Notes: a model not told the origin generated them from the sequence alone. A stretch of DNA of 64,000 nt from Streptococcus constellatus subsp. constellatus (GCF_023167545.1 NZ_AP014647.1:1736001-1800000), one strand, 5' to 3'. Counted from the first letter of the stretch, positions 48,365-58,380 are shown. Numbers and translations are program-made.

Positions 48365-48862
48365 CTACTCCAAATCTATCCAATAGCGCTCTTTCCCAGC
48401 TCGTACATCTTCCAATATTCCGCCATTTTTTAAAATTACTGCTCGACTAGCTGGATTATCTACCGCACAAGTCACCAGCACTTGGTGAATATTCTTTGAA
48501 GCAGCAACAAGAAGTCCTTCTTTCAGCATCGAAGTAGCACGGCCTCTCCCTTGCATAGATGGACGAACACTATAGCCTATATGACCACCGTGTTCGAGTA
48601 AATATTCATTTAAGCTCAGGCGCAAATTTAAAAAACCAACTGCTTGTCCTTCATCAAACCCGACAAGTTGTATAGCTGGCACCCAGGTATCAGGAATATT
48701 GAGACTCATTTCTGCATCTCGGTTCCCAGCAATCCAATCTTCATAATCAAAATCCTCCTCGTTCCAAAAACCACCATCATGTGCGGCATTCAAACTTTCA
48801 AATTCCATTATGAGAGCCATGACTGCGTCCTTATCTTCCAATCTTGGTCGTCTTAATTTCAT
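48365..48862 (-). CDS. GNAT acetyltransferase
   Basis: 165 residues with the GNAT acetyl-CoA loop in GYSVRPSMQGRGRATSML (about 112-129), and VTCAVDNPASRAVILKNGG as the conserved fourth block. Substrate unknown. It travels with nrdD and nrdG in related streptococci, but a functional link to them is not evident. Confidence 0.85.
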   Translation of the reverse strand: MKLRRPRLEDKDAVMALIMEFESLNAAHDGGFWNEEDFDYEDWIAGNRDAEMSLNIPDTWVPAIQLVGFDEGQAVGFLNLRLSLNEYLLEHGGHIGYSVRPSMQGRGRATSMLKEGLLVAASKNIHQVLVTCAVDNPASRAVILKNGGILEDVRAGKERYWIDLE

Positions 48863-48883
48863 ATTTCACACCTTGATAGAAAG

Positions 48884-48916
48884 AGAGTGAGACTAGCTTC
48901 ATGCAGACCTCACTCT
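48884..48916. repeat. Inverted repeat between the small protein gene and the acetyltransferase
   Basis: Arms AGAGTGAG (48884-48891) and CTCACTCT (48909-48916). The flank is only weakly T-rich on the minus strand, so it may attenuate rather than fully terminate. Confidence 0.4.
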
Positions 48917-48921
48917 TTCCC

Positions 48922-49062
48922 TTATTTTTTCTTTGCTTTTTGCAAAAATTGTTCTCGCAAACTTGTAACACGAGCTTTCTTGTTGATTCCACCTTTCGAG
49001 TGTTTTTCATGATAGCGTGTGACTTGTGCTTTCCCTTTGTCGTCTAATTGATATTTTCCCAT
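48922..49062 (-). CDS. Small basic protein downstream of nrdD
   Basis: A 46-residue lysine-rich product, start MGKYQLDDKGKAQVTRYHEK and ending LREQFLQKAKKK. AGTAGGA precedes the ATG and overlaps the nrdD stop region, so it is translated right after NrdD. A small gene occupies the same place in pneumococcus. Function unknown. Confidence 0.75.
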   Translation of the reverse strand: MGKYQLDDKGKAQVTRYHEKHSKGGINKKARVTSLREQFLQKAKKK

Positions 49063-49070
49063 GAAAGTTC

Positions 49071-51281
49071 CTACTTTTCTACATGATGTCCTTCAAACTT
49101 GATTGTTGAACCATTCATGTGTTTAACACGAGCCGAAATCTCCTTGTGACGTCCATTTACCATCGGACGAGCTTGAGGATTTCCAAGATAACCACAAGTT
49201 CGCTTCACAACATCAACTGTCTTAGGATCGCTATTGCCGCAGTTTGGACAAGTAAATCCACGTTCGGTTGGCGTAAAGTCCCCTTCAAAATCGCACTTGT
49301 AACAATGGTCAATCGGAGTATTGGTTCCAAGATAGCCCACACGATCGTAAGCATAGTCCCAGACTGATTCGAGTGCTTTCGGATTTTGTTGTAGAACAGG
49401 ATATTCACAGTAGTGAATAAAGCCTCCTGAAGCCCCAGCTGCTGGATAATCTTTTTCAAAATCTAATTTTTCAAATGGTGTCGGATTTTTACGGACATCA
49501 TAGTGGAAACTATTCGTATAGTATTCCTTATCTGTAATATCTTTTACAAGACCAAATTTTTCTGTATCCAGACGACAAAAGCGGTCTGTCAGACTTTCAG
49601 ACGGTGTAGAATAAACAGAGAAGTGGTAGTCATATTGGTCAGACCATTCTTCTACACGGCGCTTCATTTCACGAACGATATCGACTGTGAATTTCTTGGC
49701 TTTTGGATTGTGCTCCCATTCACCACCATAAAAGACTGTAGCCACTTCATACAGACCAATATAGCCAAGAGAAACCGTGGCTCTACGATGCTTAAAGAGT
49801 TGATCCACCTTATCATATTTACCTAGACGTTTTCCAAAAGCACCATATTGATAAAGAATAGGAGCATTAGCTGGAGTCGCTTCTTTGGTGCGTTCGACAC
49901 GGTAGACGAGCGCATCTTCAGCAATATTCATCCGCTCATTAAAAATTTCCCAGAATTTCTCCATGTTGCCTTCAGATTCAAGGGCAATTCGTGGAAGGTT
50001 GACCGTCACAACGCCAAGATTCATCCGACCAGAATTGACTTCTTGACCGTTTTCATCTTTCCAGCCTTGTAAGAAAGAACGGCAGCCCATTGGAACTTTA
50101 AAAGAACCTGTTAATTCCACAATTTTGTCGTAAGACAAGACATCTGGGTACATCCGTTTCGTAGCGCATTCCAAAGCCAGCTGTTTAATATCATAGTTTG
50201 GGCTATCCGGTTCTAAGTTCAATCCGCGCTTCAACGTGAAAATCAATTTAGGAAAAATAGCTGTCCGATGTTCAGACCCCAGACCTTTAATGCGAATTTG
50301 AAGAATCGCTTTTTGAATTTCACGCTCAAAACGATTGGTGCCAAGACCAAAACCAAGCGATGTAAATGGGGTTTGTCCATTTGACGTAAACAAGGTATTG
50401 ATTTCATATTCCAAAGACTGCATGGCATCGTAAATGTCTTTTTTCGTCTTTTCCCAAGCAAACTCTTCCTGTTTTTCAGGAACGACCCATTCACGCGCAT
50501 CCTTCAAATGCTTTTCGTAATTCTTTTCAGCATAAGGCGCTAAAACTTCATCAATTCGATCAGCTGAACAACCACCATACTGACTAGAGGCGACATTGGC
50601 AATGATTTGAGAAATTTGCGCAGTCGCGGTTTGAATCGACTTTGGACTTTCCACCTCTGCATTTCCAATCTTGAAACCATTTTTCAACATCCCTTTGAAA
50701 TCAATCAAGCAGCAGTTTGTCATCGGCGTATATGGGCTATAGTCCAAATCATGATAATGAATATCCCCTTTTTGATGGGCGTTTGCTACATGCGGCGGCA
50801 GCATTTGCAAACCAATTGATTTCCCAACAATCCCCGCTGTCAAATCACGTTGAGTATTGAAAACATCACTGTCCTTGTTGGCATTTTCATTGACAACCGC
50901 TTGATCTTTATTCAGCAATTTGCCGATTGTGAAGTTGATATCTGTTGCTTTTGAACGCGCAAAATCGCGTTGGGTACGGTAAGTAATATAACTTTCCGCA
51001 ATAGCATATTCATTGGCTTGCAACAATTCATGCTCAACGATATTTTGAATTTCATAAATTTTAACACCAGCAGGGAAGCGTTCAATCACCTCTGCTACAA
51101 TTTTATTGGTAATCCCTTCAAGTTTTGCTTCTAACAACGGCGTCATCGTCGTTACTTCTTGACTAGCTTTGACAAGCGCTTTATAAATCTTATCTGCGTC
51201 AAAAGCCACACGACGACCGTCACGTTTTTCAACATAAATATCAGCAAAACCTTGTACTGTTTCTTCTTTTAATGCTATCAT
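49071..51281 (-). CDS. nrdD: Anaerobic ribonucleoside-triphosphate reductase
   Basis: 736 residues. The N-terminal ATP cone has VEKRDGRRVAFDADKIYKAL, the reductase domain follows, then the zinc site CYKCDFEGDF...CPNCG, and the glycyl radical loop RTCGYLG near residue 707. Makes deoxynucleotides without oxygen. ATG 51281 is preferred over 51293 because GGAGGAG precedes it at normal spacing. Confidence 0.96.
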   Translation of the reverse strand: MIALKEETVQGFADIYVEKRDGRRVAFDADKIYKALVKASQEVTTMTPLLEAKLEGITNKIVAEVIERFPAGVKIYEIQNIVEHELLQANEYAIAESYITYRTQRDFARSKATDINFTIGKLLNKDQAVVNENANKDSDVFNTQRDLTAGIVGKSIGLQMLPPHVANAHQKGDIHYHDLDYSPYTPMTNCCLIDFKGMLKNGFKIGNAEVESPKSIQTATAQISQIIANVASSQYGGCSADRIDEVLAPYAEKNYEKHLKDAREWVVPEKQEEFAWEKTKKDIYDAMQSLEYEINTLFTSNGQTPFTSLGFGLGTNRFEREIQKAILQIRIKGLGSEHRTAIFPKLIFTLKRGLNLEPDSPNYDIKQLALECATKRMYPDVLSYDKIVELTGSFKVPMGCRSFLQGWKDENGQEVNSGRMNLGVVTVNLPRIALESEGNMEKFWEIFNERMNIAEDALVYRVERTKEATPANAPILYQYGAFGKRLGKYDKVDQLFKHRRATVSLGYIGLYEVATVFYGGEWEHNPKAKKFTVDIVREMKRRVEEWSDQYDYHFSVYSTPSESLTDRFCRLDTEKFGLVKDITDKEYYTNSFHYDVRKNPTPFEKLDFEKDYPAAGASGGFIHYCEYPVLQQNPKALESVWDYAYDRVGYLGTNTPIDHCYKCDFEGDFTPTERGFTCPNCGNSDPKTVDVVKRTCGYLGNPQARPMVNGRHKEISARVKHMNGSTIKFEGHHVEK

Positions 51282-51306
51282 GAGCTCCTCCATTCATATA
51301 AATCAT

Positions 51307-51334
51307 ATTATATCACTCTCATAAAAAAAATCAA
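51307..51334 (-). promoter_or_regulatory. nrdD promoter
   Basis: Minus strand TTGATT (51329-51334), a 16-base spacer and TATAAT (51307-51312) with an upstream TG. The -35 lies inside the inverted repeat at 51329-51385. Confidence 0.7.
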
Positions 51335-51385
51335 TATCTTGTGGTAAAAAACTTAAAATTTTATTTTAAACACAAGATATTGATT
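51329..51385 (-). promoter_or_regulatory. Inverted repeat acting as terminator and probable NrdR boxes
   Basis: Perfect 15-base arms AATCAATATCTTGTG and CACAAGATATTGATT with centres about 42 bases apart. On the minus strand the stem is followed by a T8 run, so it can terminate the upstream membrane-protein gene, whose stop is 3 bases away. Each arm resembles an NrdR box and one overlaps the nrdD -35. Confidence 0.65.
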
Positions 51386-51388
51386 AAA

Positions 51389-52921
51389 TCATTTTAATTT
51401 ATAAAGCTTGAAATGATGAAGTTCCAGGTCAGTTTTCTCATAATTTTTCTGAATTTGTTTTTGCACATCTTGAAGAACAGGCACTTGATTATTCACTAAA
51501 ATATAGGTTGGTGCATTTTCTTTCAGACTCCTAGCTAGCGCCATTTTATTTTCATCGGTTCCTTGGTACAAGCTAGGTGTTAAAATTGGTACTGCAGATA
51601 AGTGTCTACTCGCCTGATAAAGCGCTGCTGTTTTATCCCAAGCATAGATTTTATCAGTCTTCTTCGCTTTATCTTTGATATAATTTGCCGCAGAAACACG
51701 TTCACTTGCTTCACCTGAAGATAAAATATAGTGATTAACAAGCGGAGAACCAATTAAGTAAGTAACTGCTAAAAGCGGCAAGAAAGCATTTTTTGCAACA
51801 TACGTTCCTAAAATAGATGTAGATTTTTGTACACGGCTATGACGTCCACCTCTTTTAAGTTTACTTTTTCCTAACCACATACTGAGCAAAATCAGGAAGA
51901 ATGGCAAAACAGGCAACAGCTGATAAGCGCCTTGATCTGGCAAAAAGAAAACAAATAAAACTAAAATTAAGGACGCGAAAAAACTAAATAGCTGCAGGAA
52001 ACGTTCCAAAGAATTTGCTGGCAATGAAAAACTTCTCACCCAAGAAAACACTAAACCAATTCCAATGATTAACCCACCATAAAGTAAACCATTATACAAC
52101 AAGTGCTGCCCTGCAAAGCGTAAGCTTTCCAACGGATAAAGAATCTGACTAATCGCAAGACCAAAGCTACCATTTAAAACCGTATAATAGCCTAAAGGAT
52201 AAAATAGAAACGAAAAGCCTACAAGTGCTGCTAAAAATTGATAAAGGCCATGTACTTTTTTCTTTACACTAATATTATAAGCTGACAAAACAAGGAAAGC
52301 CACTAAATAAAACACGAGACTTGTCATCGGATCTGTCATAAACATCAATGTACCGAGCGCACCAAAACCAATAAAACCTCTGTCACTAGCTTCTCCTGCA
52401 ACATAGCGCATCAGAAAGTACAGTGCACCAAATACAAAAGGAAAAGCAAAAATACTAGAATATAAACCGCCCCAGCCCAAAGCTAAGGTTAATCCATAAA
52501 ATAAAGAAAGAATCTTTACAGAGGTATTCCTTACAGTTGTTAATTGGTAAACAATTTTAAAAAGAAAAATTCCTGCAACAAATAGGGCAAAGCACTGCAC
52601 TACTGCAAATAAAATATTGCCCATGAAAAGACTACCCACCCAATTAGTTAGATAATAAAGCAAACCACTCGTTCCATAAATATTTCCATAAATAACCTGC
52701 CCCTGCGCCATTGCCCATCCAGCATATAAATTTTGAGATTGCAGATTAGTAGCAAAGTTGGTCAAAAATGGATTGGCAACACTTAAAACACTCAATAATA
52801 AGCTCCACAAAAATAAAACGACAAACGGCGTCGGTGTAGGTTCTACAAAAAATTTTTTCTGTTCACTTTCTTCGTGAATACTCTCTACCATTGGCCCTTG
52901 TTCAAGCATTGTGTCGTGCAT
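51389..52921 (-). CDS. Polytopic membrane protein, GT-C-like
   Basis: 510 residues with about eleven membrane segments and a soluble tail of about 100 residues with DKIYAWDKTAALYQASRHLS. The first external loop (NLYAGWAMAQGQVIYGNIYG) resembles the start of GT-C (ArnT/PMT-like) glycosyltransferases. I do not recognise a named family and the substrate is unknown. AAGGAG precedes the ATG. Confidence 0.7.
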   Translation of the reverse strand: MHDTMLEQGPMVESIHEESEQKKFFVEPTPTPFVVLFLWSLLLSVLSVANPFLTNFATNLQSQNLYAGWAMAQGQVIYGNIYGTSGLLYYLTNWVGSLFMGNILFAVVQCFALFVAGIFLFKIVYQLTTVRNTSVKILSLFYGLTLALGWGGLYSSIFAFPFVFGALYFLMRYVAGEASDRGFIGFGALGTLMFMTDPMTSLVFYLVAFLVLSAYNISVKKKVHGLYQFLAALVGFSFLFYPLGYYTVLNGSFGLAISQILYPLESLRFAGQHLLYNGLLYGGLIIGIGLVFSWVRSFSLPANSLERFLQLFSFFASLILVLFVFFLPDQGAYQLLPVLPFFLILLSMWLGKSKLKRGGRHSRVQKSTSILGTYVAKNAFLPLLAVTYLIGSPLVNHYILSSGEASERVSAANYIKDKAKKTDKIYAWDKTAALYQASRHLSAVPILTPSLYQGTDENKMALARSLKENAPTYILVNNQVPVLQDVQKQIQKNYEKTDLELHHFKLYKLK

Positions 52922-52950
52922 AAAGATTCTCCTTGATATCAGTCTTATTT

Positions 52951-52979
52951 AGTATACCAAAATCTCCTCTATCTGTCAG
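52951..52979 (-). promoter_or_regulatory. Promoter of the GT-C-like gene
   Basis: Minus strand CTGACA (52974-52979), a 17-base spacer and TATACT (52951-52956) with an upstream TG. It overlaps the end of the small gene next to it. Confidence 0.65.
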
Positions 52980-53107
52980 CTTGATTCTGACACAATCTTC
53001 ATCTTTTGCAAAAGCAAGGCATAATATTCCAAATCTCGAAAACGGTGATGACTTCTGTTTGTATACTTTTGCAAAAATTCTTGTTCTTCTTGTGTTAGAT
53101 GTATCAT
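52976..53107 (-). CDS. Small hypothetical protein, 43 residues
   Basis: Start MIHLTQEEQEFLQKYTNRSH, ending KMKIVSESS. AAGAAGG precedes the ATG at good spacing. Composition is that of a helical soluble protein. It lies between cls and the GT-C-like gene, both on the same strand. I recognise no family; kept because of its ribosome binding site and codon pattern. Confidence 0.5.
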   Translation of the reverse strand: MIHLTQEEQEFLQKYTNRSHHRFRDLEYYALLLQKMKIVSESS

Positions 53108-53174
53108 TATTTCGCCTTCTTTTTACTAAATTATTCGTAAAAAAGAAAAAATTCCTCTCATACAAGAGAAATTT

Positions 53175-54707
53175 TTATAGCATCGGCGCAAACAATTCGA
53201 CAATCTCTTTGATTAAACGTTGATACCAAGTATTTTTAATAGTATCCTCATGAATTTCTTGAGAATTCTCAAAAAGGTTTTCAAAATCTTGTTTTAAGTC
53301 AAACATAGAAGGCGTTTTATACATCAAAATAGCATTTTCATAGTGGTGAACCAGACTTCGATAATCAAAGTTGATTGTTCCAACCACACCAAAATCATCA
53401 TCTGCCACCACATGCTTACTGTGAATAAAACCTGGGGTATATTCGTAAATCTGCACCCCAGCTGCTATCAAGTCTGGATAAGCGCCTCGCGTAATGAGTT
53501 GAATCAGCTTTTTATCTGGAATGGAAGGGGTCACAATCCGCACATCTACCCCACGCATAGCTGCATTTTTAATGTCTTCTGTCAAGTCATAATCAATAAT
53601 TAAGTACGGTGTAGCAATATACACATAATCTGTCGCTTGACTGATAATATTTTGGTAGACATTTTTACCCACTTGAGCTTTGTACATAGGCTTAGGTCCG
53701 CTTCCATACGGAATATAAAGTCCTGATGCATCTATTGCTTTATTGTCCAAATGATATTGATCAAAATCGCTAATGGTTCCACGGTTGATATACCAGTTCA
53801 TAAGAAAAAGACGTGTCAAGGCCTTTACTGCACGACCATTTAAACGAATCCCACCGTCTTTCCAGTGACCAAAACGCTCAATGTGATTAATGTACTCATC
53901 TGCTAAATTGACCCCTCCAGTATAGCCAATCTGCCCATCAATAACAAGAATTTTACGATGATCTCGATTATTATAAGCTACTGTCATTCGCGGAATCACT
54001 TTGTTAAATTTATGGGCATCAATCCCTATAGCTTGTAATCGACTGGTGTAGTCGCCAGGAAGAGTCGCCATACAGCCAATATCATCATAGAGCATCTTCA
54101 CTTCGACACCTTGAGTTACTTTCTCACGCAGAATATCCAAAATACTATTCCACATGAGACCTTCTTCCACAATATAATATTCCAAAAAGATAAATTTTTC
54201 TGCCTTACGCAAATCTTCCAGCATTTTTTGAAACATTTCTTCGCCTAAAGGGAAAAATTGTGATTCCGTACCGTCATATACATCCGCATTATGATCCATG
54301 CTAAGAAGTGATTTGATAATCCCATAAGCTGACTTATCTGTATTTTTCAACTCTAAACGCAACTCATAACTATTATCCTCACGAAATTTCATTTGATCCA
54401 TATTTTTCAACTGTTTCAATTCACTTCTAGACAAACGACGCTCACCAAACATCAGATAAAGCAACGGTCCAAAGACTGGAATAAAAGCCACTAAAAGCCA
54501 GGTTACTTTGCTTTCTGGCGTCATTGAACGATTGACAATCGCCAAAATCGTTGCCACACTGAACAAAATCACAAAGGCAATCCATAAAGTAGGCGTCCAT
54601 CGACCGAGCCAAAAGAAAAACCAAAAAACAAGCACCAGTTCTAACACCATAGTAATGATGCTAAAACCATATTTTGACATCAATAGCTGAAATTTCCTAA
54701 AACTCAT
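53175..54707 (-). CDS. cls: Cardiolipin synthase
   Basis: 510 residues. Two N-terminal membrane segments (about 12-32 and 36-57), then a phospholipase-D fold with two HKD motifs: HRKILVIDGQIGYTGG near residue 245 and HSKHVVADDDFGVVGTINFD near 429. Condenses phosphatidylglycerol into cardiolipin at the membrane. GGGAGAG precedes the ATG. Confidence 0.94.
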   Translation of the reverse strand: MSFRKFQLLMSKYGFSIITMVLELVLVFWFFFWLGRWTPTLWIAFVILFSVATILAIVNRSMTPESKVTWLLVAFIPVFGPLLYLMFGERRLSRSELKQLKNMDQMKFREDNSYELRLELKNTDKSAYGIIKSLLSMDHNADVYDGTESQFFPLGEEMFQKMLEDLRKAEKFIFLEYYIVEEGLMWNSILDILREKVTQGVEVKMLYDDIGCMATLPGDYTSRLQAIGIDAHKFNKVIPRMTVAYNNRDHRKILVIDGQIGYTGGVNLADEYINHIERFGHWKDGGIRLNGRAVKALTRLFLMNWYINRGTISDFDQYHLDNKAIDASGLYIPYGSGPKPMYKAQVGKNVYQNIISQATDYVYIATPYLIIDYDLTEDIKNAAMRGVDVRIVTPSIPDKKLIQLITRGAYPDLIAAGVQIYEYTPGFIHSKHVVADDDFGVVGTINFDYRSLVHHYENAILMYKTPSMFDLKQDFENLFENSQEIHEDTIKNTWYQRLIKEIVELFAPML

Positions 54708-54812
54708 ATTCTCTCCCTATCAGTATTTAGTACTAGTATAACGGGGATTACCTAATAAATCAAGCCAAAGTCAAGTCTTGCTTGATTTTCAAATCATTTT
54801 TAAAACTTTCAA

Positions 54813-54858
54813 TAAAAAAGGGAACCTAATTCGGCTCTCCATTTCTCATTAGGCTTCC
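54813..54858 (-). terminator. Terminator of the decayed LPXTG gene
   Basis: Minus-strand arms GGAAGCCTAAT and ATTAGGTTCC followed by CT6. The first arm overlaps the stop codon at 54849. Confidence 0.75.
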
Positions 54859-56152
54859 ACCTCTAGACTTATTTTTTTCTTGATGAAGTAAACTGCACCC
54901 ACTAACAATATCATATCCATAAAGATTGCTAAGTAATGAACAGCTATTCCTGTTTTAGGCAAACCTTTCTTCGGCGGTGTTGCTGGTAGGGTATAGCTAT
55001 TTTTAAAAGCTTTAACATCCTGATCATATCGACCTTTAGTTTCTAGTATACGCGAACTATTGTCTGTAACAGTCACTGTTACTTTGATCACTTTTTTATC
55101 ATAGATTACACCTTGAAGTTTCGTATCTTTTTCAGTAATCATATAATGATATGTTCCCACTTTCGTGTACTCAATAGTATCGAAAATCACATCACCATTA
55201 ACAGCATTTTTCTTGACTTGGTGGACATTATCCTCTGTGCCTTTGAGTTCAAACTCAAATTCACCTGCCTTTAAATCACGTCCAATTAATAATTTCTTAA
55301 CTTTCAATTGACCTCAACCAATCCTCGTTTATTGAGAACTTCCAAATCATAAGTCTTCTCATTATTAAACTTATCCGGAGTAATCTTAAACTTTCGTTTA
55401 AATGGCTAATATCCAGCCGGAGCTTTTATTTCTTTAATTTTATAAGTATCTTTTAATAGATTCAGACTTGTTACTTCCCCTGCACTATCTGTGATAAATT
55501 CCCCAACTGTAGTACCGTTGCGATCTCGTATAACCCTAAAGATAGCTACCGTTAAAGGCATGCCAGAAACTTCATCCTTTTTATGCAGCGTGATTGAGTA
55601 AACATAATCTTCTGCATTTCCGCTTGCTTCTCTGTAAGTAGTCTTCACTATGGAATTTATGATTTTTATTTTACTTGACCAAAGTGAAGCAATATTTTCA
55701 ACAATTTCTCCATTCTGTAAATTATAGTTTGCTTTAGCTTTATAGTTAATACGATAACCTTCTCCTGCTTTGATATGACCTAAATCAACCGAAAATTGTG
55801 AGTCAGATATGAAATTGATTGTAAATTGTTCCGTGACATTTATTTTATTCTTCAATACCCAACGATTATTTACAATCACCCACTTACCTTTTTCAATTTT
55901 GAAACTGTTCTTAATATAAGAAATTTTAGGAGTACTCAGAATGTCTGTTACTTTGGCATCAGAAATCTCTTTACCAGACTGATTAATAGAAATGTGATAA
56001 CTGATAATCTTATCTGTTTTATAGCTACCTGATTTTGTAAGATCTGTCTTTTTAACTTGTCTTCCCCCTTCAAAATCCACCTTTCCTACTGGTACTGTAT
56101 TTCGATTTACCGTAAGTTGAAAAAATTCTCTCTCGCTGTTCGTTTTTATCAC
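54849..56152 (-). pseudogene. LPXTG surface protein with Cna-B/SpaA-type domains, decayed
   Basis: The 5' fragment (55406-56152) contains isopeptide-type adhesin domains, ending KEIKAPAGY. A TAG then replaces the next codon. The same frame continues PFKRKFKITPDKFNNEKTY until about 55310, where a frameshift leads into the last fragment (54849-55307) with a Cna-B domain, the sorting signal LPKTG, a membrane segment and a KKK tail. The 5' end lacks a signal peptide and begins right after a stop, so the N terminus is lost too. It resembles backbone pilins or collagen-adhesin-type proteins. At least three lesions mean it is dead. Confidence 0.85.
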
Positions 56153-56449
56153 CTATTACACTTCAAAAAGTTAGCCAAATTCTCTTCCCTCATCTTCCTA
56201 TTTCTAAATTTTTTCTGAAATACTAAACTTTTTTCATTCTCACATAACTCCAGTATAGAGAATCACTAGCGAGCGCAGATAAAATCCACGAAGCGAACAA
56301 TTTATAAACCATTTGGAGCGGTGGGTAAAACAAACACAATTTAAAGCAGTGGTTATAAAAACTGATGAAATATCTGAACTCAACCTCCTACATTTGCAAG
56401 CTACTATTTAGTTTTTCTATTAAGAGTCATTGCTCCAATATCAAATAAG
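56153..56449. other. Gap between decayed adhesin and lipoprotein genes
   Basis: 297 bases with stops in all frames. It may be the degraded 5' part of the LPXTG gene: a minus-strand ATG with GAGTTATGTGAGA before it opens MKKV and then stops. Nothing else is visible. Confidence 0.4.
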
Positions 56450-56887
56450 TTATTGCTTCGTTAAAACAACCGTATCATTTTCGCCGTTTTCTTGCTCAAT
56501 ATCCTCAATTGTCAACTGATTGCCATTAATCATATAACGCTCAATGTCGTTACCAATCGTCATTCGCTGATTTGTTGGATCAATGCTCACTTGTTTTACT
56601 TCTTTCTTACCATTTGGCTCTTCTTCTGTCCACGTGCCACTGTTTCCCTTGATAACCAAAGTGATCTCATCTTCTTCGTCCATACCTTTATAAGTACCGT
56701 CTAATTTTTCTACCGAATTTTCTGCAATAGTTGACGAAGTGCTGCTCTCACTTGAGACTGTAGTTGATTGACTGCTTGAGATAGATTGAGATGATGATGA
56801 AGTTTGATTAGACTTGGCACACGATGTCAAAATGATAAGCCCTATTAGAAACAATGTGGCATAGCCAAGTTTCTTTAATTGTACCAT
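56450..56887 (-). CDS. Small lipoprotein
   Basis: 145 residues. Signal LFLIGLIILTSCAKS gives a lipobox LTSC with the modified Cys near 23, then a Ser/Thr-rich linker and a compact C-terminal beta-rich domain (KLDGTYKGMDEEDEITLVIK). Function unknown. A lipoprotein gene lies between folC and cls in pneumococcus too. Confidence 0.8.
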   Translation of the reverse strand: MVQLKKLGYATLFLIGLIILTSCAKSNQTSSSSQSISSSQSTTVSSESSTSSTIAENSVEKLDGTYKGMDEEDEITLVIKGNSGTWTEEEPNGKKEVKQVSIDPTNQRMTIGNDIERYMINGNQLTIEDIEQENGENDTVVLTKQ

Positions 56888-56935
56888 TTGATTCCCTCCT
56901 TTTTTGATTGCATTTCTATTCTACTATTTCTCGTT

Positions 56936-58180
56936 TCAAGCAGTCAATTCTTTCTCCAAAAGAAAAGCACGAACTTCTGCAATGAAATAAAGAGAACCTG
57001 TCACAAAAAGAAGCTGATTATCAGTAGATTTTTTAATGAATTGTTCAATAAACTCCCGATAAGAGGAAACATAGGTTTCAGTTGTCAGATTCCGCTTGTC
57101 TATTGCACCGTCATCCTCAAATGTCGTTATCGTCAACCGCACATGAGGCAATTCTTGTTTTAGATAAGACAGCATTCCCTGATAATTTTTACGTTTCAAA
57201 GCACCGAATAAGAGAAAAATTTCTTTTTGTTCTTGCTGACGAATAAATTCCACCAAACGTGACAAAGCGGGTAAATTGTGAGCCCCATCCAAATAAATTC
57301 CTCTCTCAAAATATTCCAGTCTCCCTGCCCAATGGGTCTCTTGCAAAGCCTTGCGTATCCATTTTACTTGTGGTTGCCAATTTTGCTGTTTCATGAATAA
57401 AAGAAAACTTTGCAAAGCAACAGCTACATTTTCTTCCTGATAAGTACCTTTGAGACCCAGCTGTAAACCAACTATCATTTTATCTTGATTAGAAAATTGT
57501 CCTTTTGAAAATGAAAAATCCCTACCGTATTCATACAAAACAACTCCCAACTCATCTGCGCGCAATTCGCAGACCCTTCTGGCTTCTTCAGCCAGCGGCC
57601 CGATAACAGCTCGTTCCTTTTTCTTGAAAATCCCTGCTTTCTGCTCCGCAATTGCTACTATGGAGTCTCCTAATGTTTCTTGATGATCCAATCCTACAGA
57701 CGTTACAACCGCAACATCTCCTATCACTACATTTGTTGCATCTAAAAGTCCACCAATTCCCACCTCAATTAAAGCCACATCTACCTGCTCTTCTTCGAAA
57801 TACAATAAAGCTATGAGTGTTAAAATTTCAAAATAAGATAATGGATCTTGTGTCCGCAAAAGTTGCCTTTCCATTGCTTGAATACGGCGCCCAATTCTAA
57901 CAAAATCCTTGTCAGAGATTGGTTTATGATTGACACAAATCCGATCATAAATGCTCACCATATGAGGTGACGTAAAGGTTCCCACCTTCTTTTTATGCTC
58001 TACAAATAATTGACTCATAAAAGCAATGCTTGAGCCTTTTCCGTTCGTTCCTGTCACATGAATAATGGGATAATTTTCTTCCGGATGATCCAAAAGACTT
58101 ATAGCCTGTCTCATTCGCTCTAAACCAGAGCGAAAATTTAAACCAATGCGACTCTCTAGCCACGTTTCAATTTCATTCAT
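56936..58180 (-). CDS. folC: Folylpolyglutamate synthase / dihydrofolate synthase
   Basis: 414 residues. Mur-ligase-type ATP loop VTGTNGKGSSIAFMSQLF near 42-59, ALIEVGIGGLLDATNVV, and the C-terminal LDGAHN motif. Adds glutamate to folates. It starts 201 bases after DUF1292, across a hairpin that overlaps its ribosome binding region. Confidence 0.95.
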   Translation of the reverse strand: MNEIETWLESRIGLNFRSGLERMRQAISLLDHPEENYPIIHVTGTNGKGSSIAFMSQLFVEHKKKVGTFTSPHMVSIYDRICVNHKPISDKDFVRIGRRIQAMERQLLRTQDPLSYFEILTLIALLYFEEEQVDVALIEVGIGGLLDATNVVIGDVAVVTSVGLDHQETLGDSIVAIAEQKAGIFKKKERAVIGPLAEEARRVCELRADELGVVLYEYGRDFSFSKGQFSNQDKMIVGLQLGLKGTYQEENVAVALQSFLLFMKQQNWQPQVKWIRKALQETHWAGRLEYFERGIYLDGAHNLPALSRLVEFIRQQEQKEIFLLFGALKRKNYQGMLSYLKQELPHVRLTITTFEDDGAIDKRNLTTETYVSSYREFIEQFIKKSTDNQLLFVTGSLYFIAEVRAFLLEKELTA

Positions 58181-58194
58181 ATTCTTCTCCCAGC

Positions 58195-58240
58195 AAAAAG
58201 GGAGTGAAACAGAACCAGACTTTGGTTCATGTCACACCCC
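58195..58240 (-). terminator. Terminator between DUF1292 and folC
   Basis: Minus-strand arms GGGTGTGAC and GTTTCACTCCC, with an inner ACCA/TGGT pairing, then T5. The folC ribosome binding site follows within 15 bases, so read-through would be needed for co-transcription. Confidence 0.65.
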
Positions 58241-58380
58241 ACAATTCACTTGAATGGCTGGAACTCTTGCTCCACATGGGAATTAACCAACCACTCATTC
58301 GTATACCATAAAAATAACTATTCACACAGCCTTTCAATCTCTTCATTGTTTGTAATACGAAAAGCTAGTGTACGCAATTT

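Noticed and set aside
52902..53165. 87-codon minus-strand frame between cls and the GT-C-like gene
   Set aside because: No ribosome binding site and implausible composition. It overlaps the better-supported 43-residue gene in another frame and the terminal bases of the next gene.
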